DNA of 14,533 nucleotides from Deltaproteobacteria bacterium (GTDB lineage: Bacteria; Desulfobacterota_B; Binatia; UBA9968), in contig JACPSF010000259.1 in NCBI GenBank assembly GCA_016193385.1, positions 1-14,533 on the forward strand, written 5' to 3'. The notes under the pieces were generated by a model. That model ran no database searches and was not told the DNA's origin. It worked only from the letters and a program-made list of their open reading frames with translations. The translations under genes and the position numbers were made by a program. Positions 6,521 to 14,533 of the stretch are shown piece after piece (the first letter of the stretch is position 1; the number at the start of each line of letters is the position of its first letter).

Positions 6521-7208
6521 CTTTAGGTAGGACCAACCGATAGCCGATCCCGCTTTCCGTCCTTAGTAGCTTTTCCGGCGCGTCGGGGATCTCTATTTTC
6601 TTGCGCAGATGCGTCATGTAGACGCGCAGGTATTGAGACTGGCTTTCGGCGTTTGGTCCCCAAACCTCTCGCAGCAGCTGTTTATGTGTCACTACTTTTC
6701 CGGCATGCTGGGCCAACACCTTAAGGAGAGCATATTCAGTAGGGGTAAGTTTCACTTCGCGGCCTTCCACTGTCACGATACGGGTGTTGAAGTCGATCGC
6801 GAGATGGCCGGCCTGAAAATAGGGATCTTCCGTGCCCGATGGAGCACGCCGCTGGATCGCCCGCAGGCGGGCGAGAAGCTCGGCCGATTCGAACGGTTTG
6901 GTCACGTAGTCATCGGCCCCTGCATCTAAGGCTGCCACTTTATCCTCCGGCTCTGCCCTCACGGAAAGAATCAGTACCGGCACGCGGCTCCATTCCCGCA
7001 GGCGCTGAAGGACGGCCAGTCCATCCATATCCGGTAAGCCGAGATCCAGGAGAACCACGTCGGGTCTTCGGAGGGCCACATCCGTTAGCCCTTGTCGGCC
7101 GCTCTCGGCATCGAGCACCCGGTAGCCTTCCGCCTCCAGAACGAGGCGGAGCAGTCTGCGAATCTGTGTTTCGTCATCGATGATCAGAGCTGTGGTCGTC
7201 TCGCTCAA
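6513..7208 (-). CDS. kdpE: KdpE response regulator (OmpR family)
   Basis: A 231-residue OmpR/PhoB-type regulator that, when phosphorylated by KdpD, activates the kdp promoter under K+ limitation. The receiver (1-120) carries D11-D12, phospho-acceptor D55 in VVLLDLGLPDMDG, switch S82 and K104 in YVTKPFE. The C-terminal winged helix (about 128-228) includes LTPTEYALLKVLAQHAGKVVT and the recognition and wing region ending GIGYRL. Sequence and context both fit KdpE (the E. coli protein is 225 residues). The start codon is TTG at 7208. It overlaps the kdpD stop as TTGA, which indicates translational coupling; only a weak GGGTGA precedes it. It is the last gene of the kdp operon, and its stop codon sits in a hairpin. 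Confidence 0.95.
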   Translation of the reverse strand: MSETTTALIIDDETQIRRLLRLVLEAEGYRVLDAESGRQGLTDVALRRPDVVLLDLGLPDMDGLAVLQRLREWSRVPVLILSVRAEPEDKVAALDAGADDYVTKPFESAELLARLRAIQRRAPSGTEDPYFQAGHLAIDFNTRIVTVEGREVKLTPTEYALLKVLAQHAGKVVTHKQLLREVWGPNAESQSQYLRVYMTHLRKKIEIPDAPEKLLRTESGIGYRLVLPKGS

Positions 7209-9883
7209 GCTAAGTCACCCACAGCGTCCGCTCGCATAACCTCGACCGGGATCGCCAGCGCGAATTCCGCTCCTCCGGTCTCGCGGTTTGCCGCACGCAC
7301 AGTTCCTTCATGGGCTCGGACAAAGCCCTCTACAATGGAGAGGCCGAGTCCCGTGCCTCCGGGCCTGGCATCCGAAGCGCGATAAAACTTCTCGAAGATA
7401 TGAGCCAAGTCCGAGTCGCTCAGACCCTTCCCTTCATCGAGAACTGAAAGCACGAGCTTGTCCCCCTTGAGGCCTGCGCGAATGGTGATATTCGTCCCCC
7501 GGTCGCTCCACCCGGCTGCATTGAGCAGAAGGTTACACAGGCACTGCTCCAGGAGGGCCTGGTCCAGTTTGACCATGGGAAGCGCCTCATCTGCCTCGAT
7601 GATGACGCGATGTTCATGAAGCGCGTCGCCGGCCAGCTCGATGGCGGCGCGGATCAGTTCCCCGACATCACACCAATCCAGCTTCGGCTCGATCACCCCC
7701 GCCTCAATTCGGGTCATGTCCAACAGGTTGTTGATCACCCGATGGAGACGCCGCACCGCGGACTGAGTCTCCCGCAGCGTCGCCTGTCTTTTCTCCTCTT
7801 CACCGACCTGTCTTGCCAGAGCATCAAGCCCGGCCTGGACGGCGGACAGAGGAGTTTTAAGTTCATGCGAGACGCTGTCGAGGAGCGCGCGCCGCAAGCG
7901 CTCCGAGGCCTCCAGAATCTCGGCGTGCTTGAAGGCTTCAATAATATGCTCTTTTTCAAGAATTAGCCCGATCAGCACCGCAAAGGCTTCGAGCAGATCT
8001 CTTTCGCTAAGGTCGAATGATTTCCCTGAAGGCGGACGGATAGAGAGCACGCCCATCACCGCTGTGCGAGCTTGCAGCGGCAGATGCAGGGCCTCCGAAT
8101 CCGGCAGCGTGTCCGTGAATTTTCCCGCAGGCATCCGACGGCTAAAAGCCCAGGCAGCAACGCTCTTTTCCTTCTCGGAAAGGGTAAATGAGCTAGCCGG
8201 GTGTGTAACGCCTGAAACGGTGTGGTCTTTTTGCCTGAGGAGCAGCGCCGCCTGGGCTCCAAAGATCGATTGTACCAAACTCACCGCCGCTCGCAGACCT
8301 GTGTCCAGGTCGGTCGCAAAGGCGGCTTGATGGGCCAGCTCATAGAGAGCGGCGGTCCGCCTTTCACGCCGCCGCTCCGTAATTTCGCTCGCGCGTAACC
8401 TGCTTGTCAGGTGCCCCATCGCGATCGCCACAACGAAGAACATTGCAAACATCATGGCATCGTGGAGCCTTGCGATGTAGAAAGTATAGCGCGGAGGGAT
8501 AAAGAGAAAATTCCACAGAAGGGCGCTGGTGGCAGCCAATGTCAGCACAGGGAGGCGGCTCAGCTTTAAGCCCGCTGCGACCACGAGGAGAAGATAAAGA
8601 AGCGCGATGGCCAGATAACCGGTGTACGGTTCCAGGAGGTATGAGACCAATGTGACCGCGGCAACCAGCATGCCGGCGAAGACAAATTCATTGGCGGGCG
8701 CGGCGGCTTCCGCGATTCGCTTTTCGGTCGGCTCCCTTTGAGCCTCCTTCGCGGGTTGAACGACCGAAACGTCGATATAGCCGCTTTGGCGGATCAAGTC
8801 GAAGGCTGGCGAGCGGCCTGGGGGCCAGCGTAGCCACCACGACCTAGTTGGCTTCCCCACGATGATCTGAGTCGCATTTTGCTCCTGCGCCACGCGCAAT
8901 ATCGCCGTGCAGATGTCATGGCCGGAAGTGGTGATCACCTCCCCTCCGAGCTGCCTGGCCAGAGACAGGTTCTTTGTCACTTGCTCCTTTGCCGCAGCCC
9001 CAACGGGACCGTCCGGTTCCACGTGGACGGCGGCCCATGGACAGTCCATTTCTCCGGCGATGCGGCGGGTCCATCGAATGAGGCTTTCCGCGTGAGGGTC
9101 GGGCCCTACAGCTACGAGCAATCGCTCACCTGTTTTCCAGGGGCCTCTGATCTTGCGCTCGCGCATGACATCTCGCATTTCATGATCCGCGCGTTCCGCA
9201 GCCAAACGAAGGACCATCTCACGGAGCGCTGCCAGATTCTCGAGCTTAAAGAAATTTGCGATCGCCACCTGGGCCATGTCGCCGGTGTAGACTTTGCCCT
9301 CCTCTAGCCTCTGACGGAGCTCTTCCGGCGTCAGATCCACGAGTTGAATCTCGTCGGCACGATCGAGCACCGAATCCGGCACGGTCTCCTTGACGCTTAC
9401 CCCGGTGATCTGGCATACGACGTCCACTCTGCTCTCGATATGTTGGACGTTGAGCGTGGAGTAGACCGAGATTCCTGCATCCAGGAGCTCAAGCACGTCC
9501 TGATACCTCTTGGGGTGACGGCTGCCAGGAGCATTGGTGTGGGCCAGTTCATCGACCAGGGCGACCTGTGGGCGCCTTTCCAGGATAGCGTCCAAATCCA
9601 TCTCTTGGAGCACCACCCCTCGGTAGGTAACCTCCCGCCGTGGAATCACCGGGAGGCCTTCGAGGAGAGCTGCCACCTCGCTGCGCCCGTGAGTCTCGAC
9701 CACTCCGATCACCACGTCGACTCCCTCGCGCAGAAGCTGGTGGGCCCCCTGGAGCATGGTGTAGGTCTTTCCAACCCCCGGGCACATTCCGAGGAAAACT
9801 TTCAAGCGCGCCTGGCTCGGCGGCTCCCCTGCTTTAATCTCCGCCAGAAGGGCATCCGCGTCGGGTCGCGTGTCTTGTGCCAT
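7205..9883 (-). CDS. kdpD: KdpD osmosensitive K+ sensor histidine kinase
   Basis: At 892 residues this is the normal KdpD length (E. coli 894). The domains run in order. The KdpD sensor ATPase-like domain (about 25-235) has Walker A GMCPGVGKT (G38-K39-T40) and Walker B-like ALVDELAHTNAPGS. A universal-stress-type domain spans about 250-370. Four membrane helices of the DUF4118 type span 398-497, and a GAF-like region about 520-655. The HisKA domain has phospho-acceptor H673 in SVSHELKTP. The HATPase domain has DEGKGL, IFEKFYRA and GGTGLGLSIV (842-851). The N box reads NLLLNAAGWSD: the asparagines are kept but the following residues differ from the common NAVKY. KdpD phosphorylates KdpE at low K+ and acts as phosphatase at high K+. 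The start ATG lies 18 bp after kdpC. Confidence 0.97.
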   Translation of the reverse strand: MAQDTRPDADALLAEIKAGEPPSQARLKVFLGMCPGVGKTYTMLQGAHQLLREGVDVVIGVVETHGRSEVAALLEGLPVIPRREVTYRGVVLQEMDLDAILERRPQVALVDELAHTNAPGSRHPKRYQDVLELLDAGISVYSTLNVQHIESRVDVVCQITGVSVKETVPDSVLDRADEIQLVDLTPEELRQRLEEGKVYTGDMAQVAIANFFKLENLAALREMVLRLAAERADHEMRDVMRERKIRGPWKTGERLLVAVGPDPHAESLIRWTRRIAGEMDCPWAAVHVEPDGPVGAAAKEQVTKNLSLARQLGGEVITTSGHDICTAILRVAQEQNATQIIVGKPTRSWWLRWPPGRSPAFDLIRQSGYIDVSVVQPAKEAQREPTEKRIAEAAAPANEFVFAGMLVAAVTLVSYLLEPYTGYLAIALLYLLLVVAAGLKLSRLPVLTLAATSALLWNFLFIPPRYTFYIARLHDAMMFAMFFVVAIAMGHLTSRLRASEITERRRERRTAALYELAHQAAFATDLDTGLRAAVSLVQSIFGAQAALLLRQKDHTVSGVTHPASSFTLSEKEKSVAAWAFSRRMPAGKFTDTLPDSEALHLPLQARTAVMGVLSIRPPSGKSFDLSERDLLEAFAVLIGLILEKEHIIEAFKHAEILEASERLRRALLDSVSHELKTPLSAVQAGLDALARQVGEEEKRQATLRETQSAVRRLHRVINNLLDMTRIEAGVIEPKLDWCDVGELIRAAIELAGDALHEHRVIIEADEALPMVKLDQALLEQCLCNLLLNAAGWSDRGTNITIRAGLKGDKLVLSVLDEGKGLSDSDLAHIFEKFYRASDARPGGTGLGLSIVEGFVRAHEGTVRAANRETGGAEFALAIPVEVMRADAVGDLA

Positions 9884-9901
9884 AATTACATTTTACTCCA
9901 G

Positions 9902-10543
9902 CTATGACCTCTGATCCAAGGCGAGATAGTGAACTCCAACCTTACGGACTGGAGTCTGGATGGGACGACCGAGCTGCCGGTCAAGGGCGAGGTTGAGCAG
10001 CAACACATTCACCCGGGGCTCACCCAGAACACCGAAAGTTCTCTTTTCAATGTGGGCTTCCACAACAGTCCGGACAGGGTCGACCGCGATCCCACGCGCA
10101 TGCGCAACCCGCGGCACCTGCCACAGCGCCGCCTGGGGCGAAAGATGGGGATCAAGCCCGCTGCCTGAGGCGGTGACGAGCTCAATAGGGACCGGGCCGG
10201 GCGCGTCCGGATTCTGTTCCTTCAGTCGCTTGAGATCTTCAGTCACTCGATCCCGCAGTTTCTTTGAGGTCGGTCCCAAATTGGAGCCGGATGACGCCGT
10301 TGCGTCATATCCCTTCTCTCCTGCCGCGGAGGGCCTGGGCTGGAAGTAAGTGGGATTAGCAAAACCTTGCGCGATTAGCTCAGAACCGATGACTTGCCCT
10401 TTCTCGTCCGTCACCAGGCTACCGTTTGCTCTCCAGGGCAAGAAGACCTGAGACAGGCCCGTCATCACAAATGGATAGATAAGGCCCGTTAGAACAAGTG
10501 TAACAATCGTAGTTCTTATCGCGATAGCGAATACGGTTTTCAT
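9902..10543 (-). CDS. kdpC: KdpC, K+-transporting ATPase subunit C
   Basis: KdpC is the single-span periplasmic subunit that stabilises the KdpFABC complex and aids K+ binding. Here it has 213 residues, with one N-terminal membrane helix (about 7-30, ending YPFVMTGLSQ). Family blocks follow: GSELIAQGF, PTYFQPRPSAAG, YDATASSGSNLGPTSKKL, PVPIELVTASGSGLDPHLSPQAALWQ and RVNVLLLNLALD. The family block ends near residue 190; about 22 further residues, with LGRPIQTPVRKVGVHYLAL, form a C-terminal extension compared with the E. coli protein of 190. The start has a strong Shine-Dalgarno site (TAGGAGA, about six bases before the ATG). A 141-bp gap, filled by an inverted-repeat element, separates it from kdpB, whereas these genes are usually nearly contiguous. 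Confidence 0.96.
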   Translation of the reverse strand: MKTVFAIAIRTTIVTLVLTGLIYPFVMTGLSQVFLPWRANGSLVTDEKGQVIGSELIAQGFANPTYFQPRPSAAGEKGYDATASSGSNLGPTSKKLRDRVTEDLKRLKEQNPDAPGPVPIELVTASGSGLDPHLSPQAALWQVPRVAHARGIAVDPVRTVVEAHIEKRTFGVLGEPRVNVLLLNLALDRQLGRPIQTPVRKVGVHYLALDQRS

Positions 10544-10559
10544 ATTGATCTCCTAAGGG

Positions 10560-10680
10560 CTGAAAAACTCTTCGGTCGCCCTTCGACAGACTCAGGGTGA
10601 ACGGATGAAAGATTGAAAAGATAAAACGTTTTCCGTTCGTGCTGGGCTTTGTCGAAGCACATATTTCCCTTTTTCAACAG
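10560..10680. repeat. REP/MITE-like imperfect inverted-repeat element in the kdpB-kdpC gap
   Basis: The gap holds two long arms in inverted orientation. The left arm, 10578-10604, has core CTTCGACAGACTCAG and ends GAACGG. The right arm, 10633-10660, starts CCGTTC with core CTGGGCTTTGTCGAAG. They are about three-quarters complementary. An outer pair, CTGAAAAA at 10560 and TTTTTCAACAG ending at 10680, brackets them. The spacer 10605-10632 is A-rich. The motif pair (TTCGACA..CTCAGG..GAACGG with its mirror) recalls a short intergenic repeat that I know as dispersed in many environmental bacterial genomes. It fills most of the 141-bp gap, so insertion into the operon is plausible. No coding potential. 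Confidence 0.7.
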
Positions 10681-10684
10681 GATG

Positions 10685-12748
10685 CTAAATAAGTCCGACG
10701 GCTTCTAAAACCAAATCGATAAGTTTGATCCCGATAAAGGGTGCGATGACTCCTCCAACGCCGTAAATGAGCAGAGAACGACGCAGGAGGGCAGCCGCGC
10801 CCAGAGGGCGATACCGCACACCGCGGAGCGCCAACGGGATGAGCAAAATAATGATCAGCGCATTGAAGATGACTGCCGAGAGGATGGCGCTCTGAGGCGA
10901 AGCCAAACGCATGACATTCAGAGGAGCGATCTCTGGAAAGACGCCCACGAAGAGCGCGGGAAGTATGGCGAAATACTTGGCTACGTCATTGGCGATGGAG
11001 AAAGTAGTGAGCACGCCGCGGGTCATGAGCAACTGCTTGCCGACCTCGACCACCTCCAGCAGCTTGGTCGGATTTGAGTCCAGATCGACCATGTTGCCCG
11101 CTTCTCTGGCCGCCTGCGTTCCGGTATTCATGGCCACGCCCACATCGGCCTGGGCGAGCGCAGGCGCGTCGTTGGTGCCATCCCCCGTCATCGCTACCAG
11201 ATGTCCCGCCGCCTGCTCCGCGCGGATGCGGGCGAGCTTGTGCTCAGGTTTAGCTTCGGCCATAAAATCGTCTACTCCGGCCTCAGCGGCTATCGCCGCC
11301 GCAGTGAGCGGATTATCACCTGTGATCATGACGGTTTTTATTCCCATCCGGCGAAGTTGAGCGAAACGTTCCTTAATTCCGCCTTTGACCACGTCATTCA
11401 GTTGAATAACCCCCAGCACCTCCTTGTTGTCCGAGACTACCAGCGGAGTCCCTCCGTGGCGCGAGACGGCCTCGACGGCGCTGCTCACATGAGCCGGGAA
11501 GACACCCCCGAGGGTCTGGACATGTCGCCGGATCGCCTCGGCCGCGCCCTTGCGGATTCGCCGTGCTTCTCCATCTGCGGCGAAATCGACACCGCTCATT
11601 TGCGTCTTGGCGCTGAAGGGAATGAACTGTGGATGGTCTGCCACTTCGCGCCCGCGCAGGCCGAACTTCTCTTTGGCGAGCACGACAATGGAGCGGCCCT
11701 CGGGCGTCTCGTCCGCCAGAGAGGCTAATTGCGCTGTGTCCGCTAGGCGGGTTACCGGAATACCGGGGGTGCTGATAAACTGAGTGGCCTGACGGTTGCC
11801 AAGAGTAATGGTCCCCGTCTTGTCGAGGAGCAATATGTCCACATCGCCGGCGGCCTCTACTGCACGGCCGCTCATGGCCAGAACGTTCCTGCGCAGCAGC
11901 CGATCCATGCCGGCGATACCGATGGCTGAGAGCAGCCCGCCAATGGTCGTAGGAATCAAACATACGAGGAGTGCTACCATCACCGTGACGGAGAGCGGGA
12001 TCCCGGAGTACAAGGCCAGCGGCACAAGGGTGACGCAGGCGAACAGGAAGACGAGGGTGAGGCCGGCAAGCAAGATGTTAAGAGCAATCTCGTTGGGGGT
12101 CTTCTGTCGTCTCGCTCCCTCTACCAGCGCAATCATGCGGTCGAGGAAGGACTCGCCCGGCCTAGCCGTGATACGAACCACAATGCGATCGGACAGCACC
12201 TTGGTTCCACCGGTGACGGCCGAACGGTCACCGCCGCTCTCCCGAATGACCGGGGCCGACTCCCCGGTAATCGCCGATTCATCGACAGACGCGATACCTT
12301 CGATCACTTCGCCGTCTCCCGGGATCATCTCGCCAGCCTCAACCACGACGATGTCTCCCTTCTGGAGCTCGGATGCCGCCACGCGTACCTCTCGTCTTCC
12401 GTTTAGCAGGCGGCGCGCGGTCGTCTCCTTGCGCATCTTCCGTAGGTTTGCGGCCTGGGCCTTCCCGCGCCCTTCGGCAACCGCCTCGGCAAAATTAGCA
12501 AAGACGACGGTGAACCAGAGCCACAGGCTGACGGATCCAGTGAACCAGAGCGGTGCGGTTCCTGGGCCCGGGGCGATAAAATCCCACACCCATAGGAGTG
12601 TGGTCACGACGCTTCCCACCTCAACCACGAACATGACCGGGTTCTTCATGACAAGCTGCGGGGAGAGCTTGTGGAAGCTCTCGAGCACGGCTGGCCGGAG
12701 GATCTCCGGATCCAGCAGAGACAGTTCACTTTTTTTCGAATCTGCCAT
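10685..12748 (-). CDS. kdpB: KdpB, K+-transporting P-type ATPase catalytic subunit
   Basis: A 687-residue P-type ATPase (E. coli 682) that powers K+ uptake through KdpA. Visible motifs are TGES at 161-164 in the actuator domain (the serine equivalent is the known inhibitory phosphorylation site in E. coli), membrane motif CLIPTTIGG (263-271), phosphorylated aspartate D309 in [12 protein letters not shown], hinge [18 protein letters not shown], and the TM5 segment [10 protein letters not shown] with its lysine. The frame is open for 19 more codons upstream, over the end of kdpA. I chose the ATG at 12748 because MADSKK is followed by the family N-terminus and the kdpA stop ends one base before it, a tight-coupling arrangement. 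The Shine-Dalgarno match (AAAGG) is weak. Downstream, the repeat element separates it from kdpC. Confidence 0.97.
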   Translation of the reverse strand: MADSKKSELSLLDPEILRPAVLESFHKLSPQLVMKNPVMFVVEVGSVVTTLLWVWDFIAPGPGTAPLWFTGSVSLWLWFTVVFANFAEAVAEGRGKAQAANLRKMRKETTARRLLNGRREVRVAASELQKGDIVVVEAGEMIPGDGEVIEGIASVDESAITGESAPVIRESGGDRSAVTGGTKVLSDRIVVRITARPGESFLDRMIALVEGARRQKTPNEIALNILLAGLTLVFLFACVTLVPLALYSGIPLSVTVMVALLVCLIPTTIGGLLSAIGIAGMDRLLRRNVLAMSGRAVEAAGDVDILLLDKTGTITLGNRQATQFISTPGIPVTRLADTAQLASLADETPEGRSIVVLAKEKFGLRGREVADHPQFIPFSAKTQMSGVDFAADGEARRIRKGAAEAIRRHVQTLGGVFPAHVSSAVEAVSRHGGTPLVVSDNKEVLGVIQLNDVVKGGIKERFAQLRRMGIKTVMITGDNPLTAAAIAAEAGVDDFMAEAKPEHKLARIRAEQAAGHLVAMTGDGTNDAPALAQADVGVAMNTGTQAAREAGNMVDLDSNPTKLLEVVEVGKQLLMTRGVLTTFSIANDVAKYFAILPALFVGVFPEIAPLNVMRLASPQSAILSAVIFNALIIILLIPLALRGVRYRPLGAAALLRRSLLIYGVGGVIAPFIGIKLIDLVLEAVGLI

Positions 12749-12749
12749 A

Positions 12750-14471
12750 CTAAAAAACCTTTCCAGCCTGGGCCAAGAAATGCTCCACGACGGGCCCAAG
12801 CGCAAGCGCGGGGAAGAAAGTCAGCGCTCCGACGATGAGGACCACGCCGATCAGGAGCACGACGAAGAGAGAACCATCCGTCGGAAAGGTACCCAACCCC
12901 GGCGGCACGGCTTTCTTACCCACCAGCGAACCTGCGATTGCCATCGCAGGAACGATCATCAAGAACCGGCCGATAAGCATCGCCAGGCCCATGCTTACGT
13001 TCCACCAGGGTGTGTTCCCGTTGAGTCCGGCAAGGGCCGAGCCATTATTCCCTGCGCCACTGCTGTAGGCGTAGAGAATCTCGCTCAGTCCATGAGGCCC
13101 CGCGTTGTTTAAGGAAGAAACGCCGTACGGCGCCACAGCCGACCAGGCAGAGAAGTAGAGGATCACCAACGGAAAGATCAGGACGTAGAGCATTGCCAGC
13201 TTGACTTCCCGAGCTTCGATCTTCTTGCCCAGGTACTCGGGAGTGCGGCCTGCCATCAGACCCGCGATAAAGACCGACAACAGAACAAAGATCAACATGC
13301 CGTAAAGCCCCGTGCCGACCCCGCCAAAGACTACTTCACCGAGTTGAATATTCACCAGAGGCACGAGGCCGCCGAGGGGCGTGAAGCTGTCGTGCATGGA
13401 ATTGACGGCCCCGCACGAGGTCGCCGTGGTGATCGTGGCCCACAGGGCCGAGTTGGCGACACCGAAACGGGCTTCTTTGCCTTCCAAGTTGCCGGCGGCT
13501 TGATCCAGTGCGAGACCTTGTATCGCGGGGTTGCCGGCCGCCTCGTAGTAGTAGGCAACTGACAGGCCTATCAGAAACATCACCGCCATAGCAGCAAAGA
13601 TGGTCCACCCTTGCCTCTGGTCCCGCGTCATGCGGCCGTACGTGTAGGTCAGCGCCGCCGGGATAGCAAAGATCAGCAACATCTCGACGAAGTTCGTCAG
13701 CGGCGTTGGGTTCTCGAAGGGATGAGAGCTGTTAGCATTGAAGAATCCACCCCCGTTGGTGCCCAGTTCTTTAATGACTTCCTGGGATGCCACCGGCCCC
13801 ATGGCCAGCGTTTGCTTGGCCCCTTCCAGAGTTGTCAGATCCGCGTAAGGAGCGAAGTTCTGGATCACCCCCTGAGAGACCAACAGTAACGCTACAGGGA
13901 TGCAGATGGGCAGCAAGAGGTACACAATCGAGCGGATGAGGTCGACCCAAAAATTTCCAAGAGTGCGCGGGTCCCCGGGCTGCAAACGGTACGTCAGCCC
14001 CCGGGCCAGGGCCAGCGCTACACAAATGCCAACCGCCGCAGAGAGGAAGTTATGCCAGGCAAGCCCTGCCATCTGCGTGAGGTAACTCATTGTCGATTCG
14101 CCGCCGTAGTTCTGCCAGTTGGTGTTAGTCGTGAAGCTGACGGCCGTGTTGAACGCGAGGTCCGCAGGAACCGGCGGGAGGTTCTGCGGGTTCAATGGAA
14201 GGAGATGCTGCAGTCGCTCGATACCATAAGTGACTAGCAGCGTGATGGCACTAAAGACAAGTAGCGCCAGCGTATAGCCTTGCCACGTCTGCTGCTCTCG
14301 CGGATCAACCCCGCAGCAACGGTAGGTCCACCGCTCTATCGGCCCGAAGAAACGCGGCAAGGGATGCCGCTCCCCTTCGAAAACACGAAACATATAGGTG
14401 CCGAGCGGCCTTGTAAGCGCCAAGGTCACGAGTGAAAAGATCAGAATTTGGAGCCAGCCGTTTACGCTCAT
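12750..14471 (-). CDS. kdpA: KdpA, K+-binding and translocating subunit
   Basis: A 573-residue polytopic membrane protein (E. coli 557), the channel-like subunit of KdpFABC, related to SKT-type K+ transporters. All four pseudo-repeat pore segments are recognisable: [12 protein letters not shown] (114-125), [19 protein letters not shown] (237-255), [18 protein letters not shown] (351-368) and [14 protein letters not shown] (470-483). The glycines of these loops form the selectivity filter in the family. About ten membrane helices are evident, starting at residue 5. The ATG at 14471 is preceded by GGGAG at a short spacing, and the kdpF stop lies 15 bp upstream. The kdpA stop at 12750 is one base before kdpB. 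Confidence 0.97.
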   Translation of the reverse strand: MSVNGWLQILIFSLVTLALTRPLGTYMFRVFEGERHPLPRFFGPIERWTYRCCGVDPREQQTWQGYTLALLVFSAITLLVTYGIERLQHLLPLNPQNLPPVPADLAFNTAVSFTTNTNWQNYGGESTMSYLTQMAGLAWHNFLSAAVGICVALALARGLTYRLQPGDPRTLGNFWVDLIRSIVYLLLPICIPVALLLVSQGVIQNFAPYADLTTLEGAKQTLAMGPVASQEVIKELGTNGGGFFNANSSHPFENPTPLTNFVEMLLIFAIPAALTYTYGRMTRDQRQGWTIFAAMAVMFLIGLSVAYYYEAAGNPAIQGLALDQAAGNLEGKEARFGVANSALWATITTATSCGAVNSMHDSFTPLGGLVPLVNIQLGEVVFGGVGTGLYGMLIFVLLSVFIAGLMAGRTPEYLGKKIEAREVKLAMLYVLIFPLVILYFSAWSAVAPYGVSSLNNAGPHGLSEILYAYSSGAGNNGSALAGLNGNTPWWNVSMGLAMLIGRFLMIVPAMAIAGSLVGKKAVPPGLGTFPTDGSLFVVLLIGVVLIVGALTFFPALALGPVVEHFLAQAGKVF

Positions 14472-14486
14472 ACGCTCCCGCGCGCG

Positions 14487-14533
14487 CTAGAACTTTTCTG
14501 GATAAAGAAGCGCATAAATCAAATACCCCATGA
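14487..14533 (-). CDS. kdpF: KdpF, partial (C-terminal end, cut by the window edge)
   Basis: On the minus strand the last 47 bases read, in frame, MGYLIYALLYPEKF and then TAG (stop at 14487-14489). This matches the C-terminus of KdpF, the ~29-residue single-helix lipid-like stabiliser of the KdpFABC complex, whose E. coli form ends GYLVYALINAEAF. The methionine at 14531 is probably internal, aligned to the leucine before GYLVYAL; the true start and the kdp promoter lie beyond the right edge. The 15-bp gap to kdpA and the position before it support the call. It is too short for ordinary gene finders. Confidence 0.85.
   Translation of the reverse strand, partial: MGYLIYALLYPEKF

Noticed and set aside
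12749..12805. Longer KdpB beginning 19 codons upstream
   Set aside because: The extra residues overlap the end of kdpA and do not resemble the KdpB N-terminus. The ATG at 12748 fits the family length and sits one base after the kdpA stop.

Overview
The window looks like chromosomal DNA from an uncultured or environmental Gram-negative-type bacterium of moderately high GC (about 55-60% by eye). A complete kdp potassium-transport locus, a UbiD-family decarboxylase, a EutA-like reactivase beside a bicupin, and a REP-like inverted repeat would suit soil or sediment lineages such as Desulfobacterota, Methylomirabilota (NC10) or Binatota. No marker in the window settles the taxonomy.

Layout. (1) Positions 1-462 look like the right edge of an integrated element: a CopG/BrnA-type antitoxin gene, then 3'-terminal tRNA-Ser(CGA) sequence whose 5' half is lost or degenerate, as expected of an attachment site. 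(2) Positions 540-1642 hold a rhomboid-like membrane protein (+) facing a stand-alone CheY-like response regulator (-). (3) Positions 1913-4633 hold a two-gene + strand unit: a double-cupin protein with a strong Shine-Dalgarno site, then a EutA-family ASKHA ATPase, with no ethanolamine ammonia-lyase genes in view. (4) A UbiD-family prenylated-FMN decarboxylase runs convergently to it (4662-6119, -), with a good sigma70-type promoter upstream. (5) An intact tRNA-Ser(GGA) lies at 6370-6462 (+). (6) From 6513 to the right edge the minus strand carries kdpF(partial)-kdpA-kdpB-kdpC-kdpD-kdpE.

How the genes work together. KdpFABC is a high-affinity ATP-driven K+ uptake complex of the inner membrane. 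KdpD (sensor kinase) and KdpE (OmpR-type regulator) switch it on under K+ limitation. The order is the classical one, with one oddity: a 120-bp imperfect inverted-repeat element fills the kdpB-kdpC gap. kdpD and kdpE are joined by a TTGA stop/start overlap with a TTG start. A strong hairpin sits on the kdpE stop codon, between kdpE and the convergent tRNA gene.

The least ordinary part is the bicupin-EutA pair. EutA proteins reactivate the B12-dependent ethanolamine ammonia-lyase, but no such lyase is here, so the target of this ATPase is open. I do not see a clearly new defence or mobile system inside the window. The island edge at the left suggests accessory DNA just outside it.
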